From assembly GCA_018806985.1 (NCBI GenBank), contig JADANN010000401.1, forward strand, positions 248,001-312,000: a DNA stretch of 64,000 bases, read 5' to 3'. The DNA is from Angiostrongylus vasorum. Lineage: Eukaryota; Nematoda; Chromadorea; Rhabditida; Metastrongylidae. This document shows positions 1 through 10,243 of this stretch, one piece after another (position 1 is the first letter of the stretch; every line of letters starts with the position of its first letter). The translations under genes were made by a program, and so were the position numbers. A model generated the notes under the pieces. That model saw only the letters and a program-made list of their open reading frames with translations, was not told the DNA's origin and ran no database searches.

Positions 1-489
1 TCTATCAGTGAATGCAGATGAATGATGTTAGGTACGAACACATTTGCTCATTGCTTAGGTTTGCAGTTCACTCCACATTTCTGTTCGTCCACTTGTCATT
101 TCCTCTTTTTGTTATATGATCAGCACATCTGTATTCCGCTATAGATGCGTATTCTTTTTGATCTCAAAGGGAAGACTATTAAGTCGAAGAGTTAAGCGCG
201 CAGTTTCAGCCCAGTTAGCTGGTCGGTAGCGTCTTTGCGTTAGCTTTGAGGAACTTGAATGGAGCTCATGCTGACCTTTTTTCCGTTTGATTTCTTCTTT
301 ATGTTATTTATCATGTGCACTAGGCGTTCAAGGCACACGTAAGTTTCGGTGATTCTAATGAGCGAATGATTTATTTCGATTTGTTCAAAATCATAGGTTT
401 CTTTCTCATGAAGTCTGTTGTCTTCTTATACTGTTTATACTTTTTTTTATATACTGTTAGAGCTGAACAACAATATTCCTAGAGTCATG
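1..489. other. no recognisable gene or repeat
   Basis: This stretch is AT-rich and holds no long open frame with family similarity. If tandem copy 1 of the DHRS4-like gene follows the layout of copy 2, its missing exons 6 to 8 would lie just left of position 1, so this stretch is probably part of intron 5 of that gene. Confidence 0.5.
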
Positions 490-810
490 CATGCAAAGTG
501 AACGACGCGTGTAGCGCAGTGGTCGGAGGATGCAAAGTGAACGGCGCGTGTAGCGCAGTGGTCGGAGGCACCTTGCAACAGACGGGATCGATCCGCATGC
601 CCCAGGCTCCGCAAGCTCTCCATCCCTCAGGGATCGGCAAATTGATACCAGACTTGTCTGAGAGGATATCCACAGGGGTTTGATACACCGGTAGGCCATC
701 GCGAGTCATTGTAAAGGCCAGGTATACATTCAATCACCTCCAACAGTGCTAAATGAAGTCGAATGCATGGCACATCGTTCAGGGATAGATCAACGCTAAG
801 AGTTCTATCC
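490..810 (+). repeat. SINE family 1 copy with duplicated tRNA-like head
   Basis: This is a tRNA-derived short interspersed element. The head contains a pol III A-box-like TAGCGCAGTGG and a B-box-like GGATCGATCC. The body has the family signatures GGTACCAGACTTGTCTG and CGAGTCATTGTAAAGGCCAG and ends in CAACGCTAAGAG. Here the A-box head is present twice in tandem (about 490-529 and 530-568, period 39), which is not seen in the other copies. Confidence 0.8.
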
Positions 811-849
811 TCTTAGCTTTTTATCCATACAAAGCAAGTTCTGGCGTTT

Positions 850-1430
850 TTGTTCAAATCCTCTCCTACGCAATTACGTTGGATAAAGAGATGTCAGCTG
901 TCAGAATTACTGATGCCTCATTACTTTGCAATCACCACGATGAGTTACCGCCCTCATCAGGCCTGGATCTCTTTCATCTGTTTATTCATTCTCGGGAAAT
1001 ACTTTTTTTCATTTAACTTCGAAAAAGCTAGTTTATACTTATCTGCTTTAGTGATTCTTTTGAGCCCGCAAAACGTAATTTTTTTTTGCTGAGGCTCATA
1101 ATTCGAATCGGAACGCGACTGAATAAACGGGATTTCATTCTAGAGGACGAGGTGGTGTTCCGCTATGTATCGACGATGTTTGAGATTATGGTGCATGCTT
1201 TCAGGATTTCAACATTTTAAATCCGTCCTTGAGTTTTCTGAAGATTTTAATTTCAAACAAAACTTAAAGGGAAAAAGAGCACATTACAGGGGCTACACAT
1301 ATATTTAGAGTGATAGAACAAAGTATCATCTGTGAGCCTTCCAATTCCTCAAAATCGTGGGGGACTTATGGGAAAAATCAGCACCGTCTGTTATTTGTTG
1401 CGTACGTAGATGCAGATTACTGTAATGGAT
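850..1430. repeat. intron 5 segment shared by the DHRS4 tandem duplication, copy 1
   Basis: The stretch is homologous, with moderate divergence, to about 13240-13670. Shared landmarks include TTGAGCCC followed by CAAAACGTA, ATGTATCG followed by ATGTTTGA, and GCATGCTTTCA. It shows that the duplicated block continues leftward past exon 5 and probably off the window. No coding signal is seen in it. Confidence 0.75.
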
Positions 1431-1434
1431 AATG

Positions 1435-1731
1435 GTTGAAAGGATAAAGGATGAAGCTCTCGGCGTTGATCAATCCCCTGAGGGATGCGCCGTGCATTCG
1501 ACCTCTTTAAACATCGTTAGAGATGAGTAAATACATATCTGGCCTGTACAATGATTTGCGGTGGCTTACCGATGCACTAAATCAGTGGTACTATCCTTCC
1601 AGGCAAATACGGTGCCAATTTGCTGACCCGAGAGGGATGGAGGGCTTGATGGGCCCGGGGGCGCGGGATCGAACCAATGACCACGTGTTTGTTGCACAGC
1701 ACCTCTAACCACTGCGGTACACGCGCCGCGG
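1435..1731 (-). repeat. SINE family 1 copy
   Basis: The reverse strand carries the tRNA-like head (near 1731-1660) and the tail ends near GATAAAGGATGAAGCTCTCGG on the plus strand. It lies back to back with another copy at 1790-2075 in the same orientation. Confidence 0.8.
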
Positions 1732-1789
1732 ATCATGGTTATCATATACATGTGGATATAAAATGCTGATAAATACTGTATAAAAGGAG

Positions 1790-2075
1790 AAAGGATAAAG
1801 CTGTCAGCCTTGATCTATGTCTGAGGGATACGCCATGCATTCGACTTTACTAAGCATCGTTCGAGGTGACTGATTGCATGTCTGGCCTTTGCAATGACTC
1901 GCGGTGGCCAACCGATGTATCGAACCAATGAATGCTGCTATCCTCGCAGACAAGTGTGCTACCAATTTTTCTGACACGGGAGGGATGAAGGGCTTGATGA
2001 GCCTGGGATGTGGGGATCGATTCCACGTGTGGGCGTCCCCGACCACTGCGCTACACGCGCCCCCCACATAATACT
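1790..2075 (-). repeat. SINE family 1 copy
   Basis: This is a minus-strand copy of the same tRNA-derived element, with the head near 2075 (plus-strand CACTGCGCTACACGCGCC). Copy 2 of the DHRS4 duplication lacks SINEs at the matching place, so this insertion probably postdates the duplication. Confidence 0.8.
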
Positions 2076-2099
2076 CCATTCAGGTTGTAAAACCGACTA

Positions 2100-2450
2100 C
2101 CAAGTACTGGCGCCACCGTGGTTTATGGCGGAAATTTTTTTCCAGTAGACACTCATAGGAAACAAAAAAACTTTGAAATTTATAACAAATACGAAAAAAA
2201 GCTGAATTATTGCGTGGAAAGCACAAGAAATTGGGAGTGGTCATTTGCTGAAAGCGGGAGACTACTATCCAGAAATGAATTCAAATCAGCTCATAGCGAG
2301 TTGTGCAAAAAACTAGGCGTTAAACTAGGAAACACTGGATGGCATGCGCAATTTCCTTTGCATTGTGACTTTTCGACTGACTGACTTTGACTCTAAAACT
2401 TGTTATTCCTTATAGAGCGGTCTTACAAAGGCGTTACCAGTTTTAATAAA
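2100..2450. repeat. intron 5 segment shared by the DHRS4 duplication, copy 1
   Basis: It aligns with about 14025-14300 (shared CCGTGGT, ACTCATA then GAAACAAAAAA, and ACAAAGTAC or ACAAATACG). The 88-codon open frame at 2118-2384 is not preserved in the other copy, so it is taken as intron, not gene. Confidence 0.7.
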
Positions 2451-2514
2451 TGCATGAGAAAAAATTGGAAACGTGGAACTGTAGATAAGTTATCACTTTA
2501 TATCTGTGCCATCA

Positions 2515-2770
2515 GCAATCACTCGTCAACGGGATTGATCTGGAGAGCACAAATCGGCATTGAACCAAATTAAGCTGAGGCTGTAGACGAAATCACAATG
2601 TTAACCTTTTATTTCCTGCTTAGTGCAATTTTTGCACGGCAGGGTATGGGACGGTGGGTGCTGGAACGCACTATTACCTTTTATAAGGGTTAACGCGTTC
2701 ACCACCACACCATGTGGGTCCTGTGTCTCATCTTCCTCTCAGCTACTCACTTTATGTCTCGAGATTAAAT
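2515..2770 (-). repeat. SINE family 3 copy
   Basis: The element contains the family tail AATCACTCGTCAACGGGATTGATCTGG and a tRNA-like head on the minus strand (plus-strand GGTTAACGCGTTCACCACCACACCATG). The central part CCTTTTATTTCCTGCTTAGTGCAATTTTTGCACGGCAGGGTAT is only partly conserved. Confidence 0.65.
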
Positions 2771-2858
2771 CGTATTTCTCTGGCCGAGATGGTTAAGTAG
2801 AATAACGACTTCGTACAACTTCTTCACAATTTGCAGATTAAGGGTTGAGGAAACTCAC

Positions 2859-4466
2859 TTGTGGTGGTGGGCTATAAGCCGAAAGTGAGGAGTTAAATAC
2901 GATACTTCCACCTCTGAAACTTAGTGCTATTATGAATATAAAACCCATAGAACTTCTGAGAAAATACAAGGGACGATTTGAACCTACCCATTTTTTGCCA
3001 TATGCTGGTGTACTAGCTTTGATAGTTGCCAACCTGCTTTAACGTTCACTTGGAATAGTTTATCCCAACCCGCTTCATCCAAATCTAGAACTCATTTTAT
3101 TTCCAGCAGAACAATTACTTGTTATCATCCACGTTTCAAATGTGAGAGTTTCAAGGTTTCTGGTTTTCCTAATGCTGCCCCCAAGTGAATTGCATTTCAT
3201 GGTAAAAAAAAATAGACTAGAAAACTGTCGAATAAAAGCTGTAGAAGAGACTGCCTACCAAGAATGTGACCTATTACTGGACTGATTCCGTGGTTGTTGA
3301 TCAAAATGTCGATCTTGTTGAATTTTTTGGATCGCCTGGAACTGATAAGTTTCTGGAACACCTAACTGTTAGTACTTCAATCTTCACTTTTTTTTTCTTA
3401 GTTGATTTTAACTCATAAGTGGGGGCAAACCAGTCGAGGTGAACTGGTGTCAAATCGTTTCTTTGCGGTCGTTGATTAAGGCGTAGAGACGTTTTTCCCA
3501 CAATTTATGTATTCATTTAATGGCCTATCCATATAAATGTTGTGCCGAGCAACGGCTCAGAAAAGCTATTGCAGAATAGACTGCTGTAAGAGAAGGGTTA
3601 GTTGTGATATCGAAAGTGCCACAGAAGGGGGGGAGGGCCAAGATGTCTCTTCACGAGTTCCGCCAGGATCTATTTCTTGTTTTATCAAAAGAGAAGCACA
3701 AAGAGTGTTGCTATTGCCATGAGCACGCCATAGGGAATTTGTTGTCAAATTCTAAATATCACTGGGTCCTAAACTTACGAAATCCACGAGTTTTCGCTGG
3801 TGATCACTGTTAGCGACATGGCACGCCATGCCCTCTACCTTTGAACAACCTTTTGATCTGAGGTACTCGACAGCCTCATCGACGTTCTTCTGATTCCTAC
3901 TGGAAATGACTACGGCAGCGCCCTCCAGGCTAAGGCGTTCTGCGATTGCTAGACCAATCCTCAAAAATCACCATGATATTAAGCAAAAAATATACGTGTC
4001 TTCATGGCCAACTAGTAACTAAATCTTTTGCTGTCATTCTTCGCTCGAGAGAAATCTTCCATCCGTGATTTGTTTAACAGCTACGAGGATTCATGTACGA
4101 AAACTGCACACCGAAGTGATTTTTAGAGGTGTTACTTTCATGTTCCTTCATGAATTTGTATTTTATTGCATTCTATCTAAAAAAAAAATAGAGCCTTTTC
4201 CTATCGTAGCAAAAATTCTGGACGTAACTTGATTTAGATCGTTAGAGCAACTATCTGAGGGAATTTTGAATAGTCTTCAAATCAAAATGTTACTACCGTT
4301 CTAAGGAGAGCCTATAGGCTCAGCAAGTACAAATGAATAACACAATCAAAATAGTAGATGCATTAAGAACGATCAAAATATGGTGTCCCATCTGCTATGT
4401 AACCCACCCTTTAGTGGACGCTGTAACAATTGCAACTTTGCCCTCGAGACGGCGACAATTCGTCAT
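2859..4466 (-). CDS. DHRS4-like short-chain dehydrogenase/reductase, tandem copy 1 (5' part, exons 1-5)
   Basis: An NADP-dependent classical SDR of the DHRS4 group (carbonyl/retinal reductases) is predicted. Minus-strand exons are 4408-4466 (start codon at 4466-4464), 3779-3959, exon 3 ending at 3259, 2988-3084 and 2859-2913. They encode MTNCRRLEGK, a cofactor-binding TASTKGIG spanning the exon 1/2 junction, VVISSRN, LINNHGISP, FQVNVKAG (active-site Asn helix) and the catalytic-serine strand FNSSLSAY. Exons 6 to 8, which would carry YxxxK and the C terminus, are not in the window; homology of intron 5 with copy 2 puts them just off the left edge. Exon 3 has six A where copy 2 has AGAAA, a +1 shift if the conserved acceptor (exon start 3335) is used. 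Using the next AG upstream (exon start 3352) restores frame and adds six codons. The gene may be functional or an early pseudogene. Confidence 0.8.
3352..3778 (-). other. intron 2 of DHRS4-like copy 1
   Basis: It is about 430 bp long and has no SINE insertion, unlike the 886-bp intron 2 of copy 2. The open frames on either strand here are not conserved between copies. Confidence 0.6.
3960..4407 (-). other. intron 1 of DHRS4-like copy 1
   Basis: It is 448 bp long, donor GTGGGT after AAAGG, acceptor TTTTTGAG. It is homologous to the ends of intron 1 in copy 2, where two SINEs have lengthened it to 1056 bp. The TTTTTGAG acceptor is weaker than the usual TTTCAG but is shared by both copies. Confidence 0.7.
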
Positions 4467-5440
4467 GTTTCCGAAATTGGGTTGTACTGGAAGAGTTGAG
4501 ACGAAACTCAAATGAAACTAAAGGAAATTATCCATGTAATCAAAGGAGCAGTTAACGAAGCAAGGAGTGATTAGGTATTAAGCAGTACATCATTATTTGC
4601 GCTTAGGTGATGCACGAAGGAATGTGATGTCGACTGCGTGACGTCTGATATCACTAAACTCTGGCCTATTATCAAACGATTCACGCGCAAGCGCCACTGA
4701 CACTGTGTATACTATGGGGAAAGGGAAAAATTATGCACCAGGACGAGGAATTTGGCGTGTATAAGGCTTTGCGGAGAGTTGATCAGCTCCAAACACGCTT
4801 CAACCTTTTCAAAAGATTACCTGTTTCCTGAAAGATTGAATCTTTCTTTTTTTGGTATTTTTGCATCTCGATGGCATCGGAAAGAACGAACGTCCCTGAC
4901 TGAAGTATACCTAGGCCGACTAATCGCGAAACGTGGTAGTAAAACCCTAGCTGACGGATAATGGGTTCGCAACCAGTAGCTACATTGTGCTTCTCTTGTG
5001 GATTATGAGAATGCTAACATCTAACAACGACATATGTCGACAATGGGCAATGTAGGCGAGCTCGGAGGTAAAGTGCTTTTTGTTTTAATGCACCTGGAAA
5101 TGAGACCTTCGACACTATTGTCGGAGCCGCTAACGCCCACTAACTCAAATAAAGTACAAGGAGTTCAGCATTGATAAAAGCCTTACGGAGGCGCCATACA
5201 TTCTGTCCCATAAAAACTTCGTGGACATAATTGAATGCATATTTAACCTATAAAATAATCTGCAGCATCTGTCATTGTGTCGGGTTGATTTTTTTAACCC
5301 TCTTGAAGTGTTGAGGGTTTCTGGCCAGATGAAGGATTAATTATCCAACAGCGCAAGATCAGAGCAAAGATACATCTCTTGATAAGTCACTAGGTACTAA
5401 AACTATTATCCGAGCGGCACTATAAATCGCTCAAATGATA
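4467..5440. other. 5' flank of DHRS4-like copy 1 (duplicated)
   Basis: Upstream DNA of copy 1, with patches homologous to 17617-18120 (for example GATGCACGAA, GATGGCATCGG, CCTAG followed by CCGACTA). No exon was recognised. Small open frames here do not keep frame between the copies. Confidence 0.55.
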
Positions 5441-5447
5441 GGCCTCG

Positions 5448-5830
5448 TTGGGCATCTACAATTTCAAGTTTCTTCGTTCCAATCTTCATCGTGCCTTAAA
5501 CGTTCCCGTTAATAATGTGACGATCAATAACATGCTAGATTGGCCGGTTCCATCTCAGCTTTACTGGATAAGGAATGCTCTTATTCATTTCAGAAGCCTG
5601 AGTGTGCCCGATTCGACCGTCGGCGCCGCAGGTTCACCGGACCGGCGCTGATCCAGTTTCGTAGCAGGGCTGTATGCGATGCGCAAAACATCTGTCCGTC
5701 GATTAAGTCCGCAATTTCCTGTATACAGGTTATATCGTGATTTATGTGAACGTGCTGATGGATGAAATAAAACTGTGTGATACATCTAACCTGTGACCCC
5801 ACCTTCAGACGCTCTCCTCTCATCAGAAAA
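5448..5830. repeat. duplicated upstream block with a highly conserved GC-rich core, copy 1
   Basis: Homologous to 18900-19230. The core at about 5606-5660 (GATTCGACCGTCGGCGCCGC, then GGTTCACCGGACCG and GATCCAGTTTCG) matches the other copy with only about two differences in 50 bases, far better than its surroundings. One base length difference breaks any shared reading frame on the minus strand. It may be a regulatory element, structured RNA or exon of an adjacent gene; none can be shown. Confidence 0.6.
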
Positions 5831-6190
5831 GAAAATGTATTTGTTTTACAATAGCTACTGTTAATTATTAAACTGCATAAAATTCACTGGAGAGGAAAAA
5901 GACACAGGGGATTTTCAAAAACAGCTAGAAAATGGTGCTCAAAATCAATTAGTGGAGAAATGATGTCTATTAGTTTCTACTCATACGTGAAGATATTTGA
6001 GAGGAATATTTTTTCAAACCGTTATCAATGAAGAGGATGGGTGAAGGAAGAGATGCCTTAAGTAAGCTCCTGCCCTTAGCAATCATCGATTGCTATACAA
6101 CGGTGAAGAAAGAACGATCATTCTATTCTAAACAAAATGTGACCCAAGGGTTCTTTATAACTATCGTCCGACTTCCTTTTTGAGTGTTGT
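5831..6190. other. no recognisable feature
   Basis: AT-rich spacer between the duplicated upstream block and the RTE-like retroelement. Nothing recognised. Confidence 0.5.
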
Positions 6191-6194
6191 ACTT

Positions 6195-7970
6195 TAGAAG
6201 CTGTTCAGAAAGACTGTAGTGTCGCACTGATCAAGGATGAGGCACAACCAGTTAAGCAAGAACCGTATCCAATGTCGTAGAAGTGTGTGGAGAGTACCAC
6301 CTGCCTCATGTATTGACATTTGTCGACTAAGAGAAGGCGTTTTACAGCGTCGAAACGAATGCAATCGTGTCGACGATGGTCGACCAAGGAGTGGTCAGGG
6401 CCTACATAAGAACTCTAGCTGATTGTTATTGGACTACTCTGCGAAAACACAGCTTTTCCATCGACTTCCTACCATACTCACTGTAATAGGGGTTCGACAA
6501 AGCGACACCATTATCGTCAGAGCTGCTTTCTGCCTCATTGCAATGGAAAACGAAGTCAGTCGATTGCGATGAGAAGGGCATATCTATTAACGAGAAATTC
6601 CTAAAGTCTTCGCTTTGCCGGCGACATCTCTACCTTCTCAAAAAGTACAATTGAAGTAGAAACAATGATGATCAATGAGCTCAACAAAGTGCGAAAAAGA
6701 TCAGGATAGGCATAAATCGAGAGAATACACAGCTCATGAAAAATTCAATGGTGCGAGGGCGAACAGATCAAACTAGAATTCGTCGTTTTTCTCTCAGCAA
6801 TCGCGACGTTGTTAAAAAGCATACGTTTACTTCCATGCAATAACACATACAACACAGTCGTAGCAGACGTTTCGGCAGAATCGCCTTCTTCAGGGCCGCT
6901 TTTTTCGCCTGTCTTCCACTGGGGAAGAACAGCCGCTCAGAACTGCATATGGCTGACGACTCGGTTAACCATATGCGACTCTGAGCGGCTGTACTTCCCC
7001 AGTGGAAGACAGGCGAAAAAAAGCGGCCTTGAAGAAGGCGATTCTGCCGAAACCGTCTGCTACGACTGTGTTGTATGTGTGCTATTGTATGGAAGTAAAC
7101 GTATGCTGTTTGACAACGTCGCGATTGCTGAGAGAGAAAAACGATGAATTCATAATCCATGCCGAGGTTAATGGAAAGTCGATCCTGGGTACCACTACAA
7201 AATGTACGAACAAAATACTTTCGACTTGTGGAGGAAGATCAAACTAGATCGTTCTGTGATCACAAGTCCACCTCGTACGTATACCTCGGGAATTCAAGGT
7301 ACATGGAGAACAATATGAAGCAATTAGAGCGAAGAAGGAGAGCAACGTGGCTTGCATTAGAACCTCTCAAAGAAGCCACGGACCAGCCAGAGGACCAGAA
7401 AACCCGCGCTCACCTCTTCGATTCAACAGTCTTCCCAGCGCACTGTTATGCAACAGAGAGGTGGGCTGATACATCAACAACGTCAAGAATACTGCACATT
7501 ACTCACTGAGGTCTCCAACGACGTCTTTCGAAATATAACCGGCATAGACAATATCTACCAGGAATGCAAAGCTCTGATCCTCGAAATCGGTACCATTTTC
7601 GAGACCCCCGCAAAAAACACATCGATAGTGAAACATAGATGGGCCGATCATATAATGAGAAGAACAGACGACAGATAGACAAAAGAAACGTACAGTGGAC
7701 TCCACGAATATGCAGGCGTCCCCCTAGGACAACAACCACCTACGCGTTGAGAGGACGTGTTCGTAACTAAAGTTAATCAGCTGTACTTACAGTTGCAGTT
7801 GCTTTATAGACCACGGTATGGTACTCGCATCCGCCACTACGCTCGAAGCAAGCCAATACAATGGACGACGATTGCAAAGCGAAGAACTGAAGGGAAAAAA
7901 GTGCTGCTGTCAGCACAACTCGTGAAGACACGACGTCCAAGTATCCAGGTAAATAAAAACACCTAGATAA
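6195..7970 (+). pseudogene. RTE-like non-LTR retrotransposon, reverse transcriptase remnant, interrupted
   Basis: Plus-strand frames read as a decayed reverse transcriptase of the type abundant in hookworm genomes. They run in order: a VSTMVDQGVVRAYIRTL-like finger/palm segment near 6370, GVRQSDTI at 6489 (family GVRQGDTIS), LRFAGDIS near 6609 (family FADD, with the first catalytic Asp changed to Gly), then after an insertion SYVYLGNSRYMENNMKQLER near 7280, RAHLFDSTVFPAHCYATE near 7410, RWADHIMRRTDDR near 7640 and a basic C-terminal tail ending near 7900. Several frameshifts and stops separate these pieces, so the copy is dead. The endonuclease domain is not seen. A 458-bp foldback element sits inside it at 6778-7235. 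Confidence 0.8.
6778..7235. mobile_element. palindromic foldback element with hammerhead-like hairpins, inserted in RTE remnant
   Basis: The inserted unit is flanked by a 13-bp direct repeat AGATCAAACTAGA (6765-6777 and 7236-7248) that interrupts the reverse transcriptase remnant. Positions about 6776-6965 and 6968-7155 are inverted copies of each other with only scattered differences, so the centre is a nearly perfect 380-bp palindrome. Each arm holds a hairpin of the form CTGAAGA, short stem, GAAAC (minus strand 6866-6893; plus strand 7029-7057, first base T). The right side ends in a tail containing ATGCCGAGGTTAATGGAAAG that recurs at other copies. Open frames across the palindrome are artefacts of the inverted repeat. 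Confidence 0.85.
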
Positions 7971-8340
7971 AAAACAGTGCCATGTTTTCCATCAGAAACA
8001 GATAGGACACGAAAACATAGTGTAAAAGATATTGAGGTCATAGTTACGATATGTTTCCATTATCTTGTAATTACGCGGCACCGAGCTCTAGATCTCAACA
8101 TAAATTTTGGCCTGAAGCAAGCATATCCATTTTACTTAATTCCCAAACGGACAAAAAAAAGCAGCAGCTAGTCAGAGAGCTGCTTTAATTACGAGAGAAA
8201 TCTGTATGTCGCGTTCTCTATTGTGATTGTGGAAGTACCTGGCTGCTTGTGGATATGGTGCTGTTTATTAATGGAAGCAAAGTCCGAAGAAGCGATATCT
8301 AATGTTTAGTAAATGGTATATTAACCATCTTATACTTACT
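7971..8340. other. no recognisable feature
   Basis: AT-rich spacer between the RTE remnant and a LINE-tail repeat. Nothing recognised. Confidence 0.5.
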
Positions 8341-8344
8341 TGCT

Positions 8345-8755
8345 TGAATACTTGAATGGCCCCCTCCTCATTGGTTGTGCGGGCCCCAGCATAATATAAA
8401 CTTTTCGGGGTTCCGCTGGTTCAGCCACCGTGCTTCCACGTATTCCCTGTGGTTACCCCTGCCAAATCTGCCCAAGGTCGTCATCACGACAGGCAGTCGC
8501 AGCCCTTGTTGACCAGAGGAAGAATTGCCACCACGCGACTTTGATACCAGGACGGTGGTGGACCCTGGCATTGGTTTACTCTTAGCTAGGCTTCCCGATG
8601 GAAACGCCGGACTCCTCAGCTTGGGAGACCCTGCCAGTGGGACGAATTTGCCCACTGTACATCGAAGCCCGACACCCAGGAACACCTCCGAGACACGATG
8701 AGGCAGTAAACCGTTGAGAGGAATCGTCTTATACCACCTCATAAAGAATATTTTA
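8345..8755 (-). repeat. LINE 3'-end-like repeat (tail family)
   Basis: One of four copies in the window (others 12436-12850, 36055-36310, 48945-49315). Shared landmarks include CAGGCAGTCGCAGC, TTTGATACCAGGACGGTGGTG and GAAACGCC. In every copy one end is a short tandem array of a CAAGTATC-like octamer, here reversed near 8340-8365. Such terminal microsatellites are typical of 3' ends of some non-LTR retrotransposons. No protein is encoded in this segment. Confidence 0.7.
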
Positions 8756-9790
8756 ACATCATAGTTTTCACCTTGAGCCTAGCTTAAGCTTGAGCAACGT
8801 GATTTTACGCTGGCTGGAGAAAAATACTTCTTACTTATTCGAAGCAGGAGCTTCTGTTCGAAAAAAATTTTGGAAATTTTGCTCGATTAATTGGGTTTTT
8901 TTAAAACAATTTTGGTGATAGGGTTTGAGAGTAGAATAACAGGGAGCAGTGTCCCTGTTTTGCTTAGCACTAAAAACATGGCACATTGGAATGTTCGATT
9001 TATCTTGCAAGTTTTACGTATCGCTTGTTGCCTCCTGAACGCTGGGAATAACCCTTTAAATGAATGCTTTGACTGTACATAAAACAGAATCATTTTGACA
9101 CGTTTTCTTTCAGTGGGAAAGTGGGTTTGCGAGCCAAACCGCTTCTCACGAACTTCTCTATTGTCTACTTACGAACTTCAGACGCACCTCACTGCGAAAT
9201 CCACGCATTCTTCGATCACCGTCCGTAGCGTCCATATAACGGCTCATAGTTTTGAATTACTTCAGACTGCAAAGTAACTATATGAATACCATAAGTCGTA
9301 CATTATTCTTTTCGAAACACTATTTGCTTACATGAACTTACTTTGGAGACCACTCTCTGTTGAATAGAGCGTATTCTCTATCTTTAACTATTTCTGTCTT
9401 TATCTAAACTACTCATATATTTACAATCACATATTTACGCCCACACTTACTCATCTAGTGTCGTTTAACCATCCTTCCTTGCAAGCTTTCTACTCTTATA
9501 AGATGAACACTTTATTAAAACCATAACATTTTTACTTGGTGAAGACTTTGTACGAACGAAGCTTTTTGCACATTGTTTTGTTCAGTCTACTTTGCATGGA
9601 TACTGTAAGACGAATAGAAATAGCCGTTTTAAGAACTGCCGTTGTTTGTCTGGTGTCGGGAACTGAGTAGAAACTCTCATGCTGCGGGCTTATCTCCGTT
9701 CACTTCACATGATATAGACCACATCATTAGTCATCATGCTGTTCGCTTGAATGCAGTTCTTATATGTGCCCAAATTGTTGGCTTTACACG
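8756..9790. other. no recognisable feature
   Basis: About 1 kb with no exon, repeat or RNA feature that could be supported. Confidence 0.5.
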
Positions 9791-9794
9791 AGGT

Positions 9795-10020
9795 TGAAAA
9801 TGAGATTTACTTCGAACAGTGTTTCGACGTCTTCGCCTTCATCAGAGCAGATGGTCCTTCGAGTCAGTGGTCCACAGTTGTTCGTCGTGTCGATGTGGAG
9901 TCTTCGTCGTCGTACCGAGACGGATCTTCTTCAGTGGAACAACGCAAGAATGAGGCATGCTCATTCGGCAGTGCTCCTTTATACACGGCGGTTGTTGTTG
10001 ATATAACTATCCGGTGATAA
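9795..10020 (-). mobile_element. hammerhead-like hairpin repeat, family B
   Basis: A copy of the diverged subfamily that shares only the hairpin. On the minus strand 9845-9821 reads CTGATGA, then a stem that can pair GGCG with CGTC, then GAAAC. This is the only copy in the window with the canonical CTGATGA spelling. The rest of the element (to GTTGTTGATATAACTATC near 10010) is shared with 10340-10560. Confidence 0.6.
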
Positions 10021-10243
10021 CAATCTGTTATCAGAAAACTGAAAAATGTCCTTACTGTCGTCAACTAATTCCTGCCTCTTCATTTTTTTTTAGCAAAAAT
10101 CCAGTTCTTATCCCTTCCATTCATACAAGCAGAAGCAACCACTGTTGTATGTCATGCACATTACTGCTATAATAAAAGCTAATGCGATAACAGTATTCTG
10201 TCACTATACCGTCGTTGTCGTATTAGCGTACTGCGCATAAAGA

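Noticed and set aside
499..570. tRNA gene from A and B boxes
   Set aside because: No cloverleaf with acceptor stem closes; the sequence is one of many SINE heads.
1..2858. Claim that DHRS4-like copy 1 is truncated
   Set aside because: Intron 5 homology with copy 2 continues to about 850, so its exons 6-8 are expected just outside the window.
5600..5670. GGTGAACCTGCGG on the minus strand, as at the 3' end of 18S rRNA
   Set aside because: Only 13 bases match and the flanks do not continue the rRNA sequence in either duplicate.
6768..7160. Overlapping open frames of 130 and 112 codons on opposite strands
   Set aside because: They mirror each other because of the perfect palindrome; no protein family signature.
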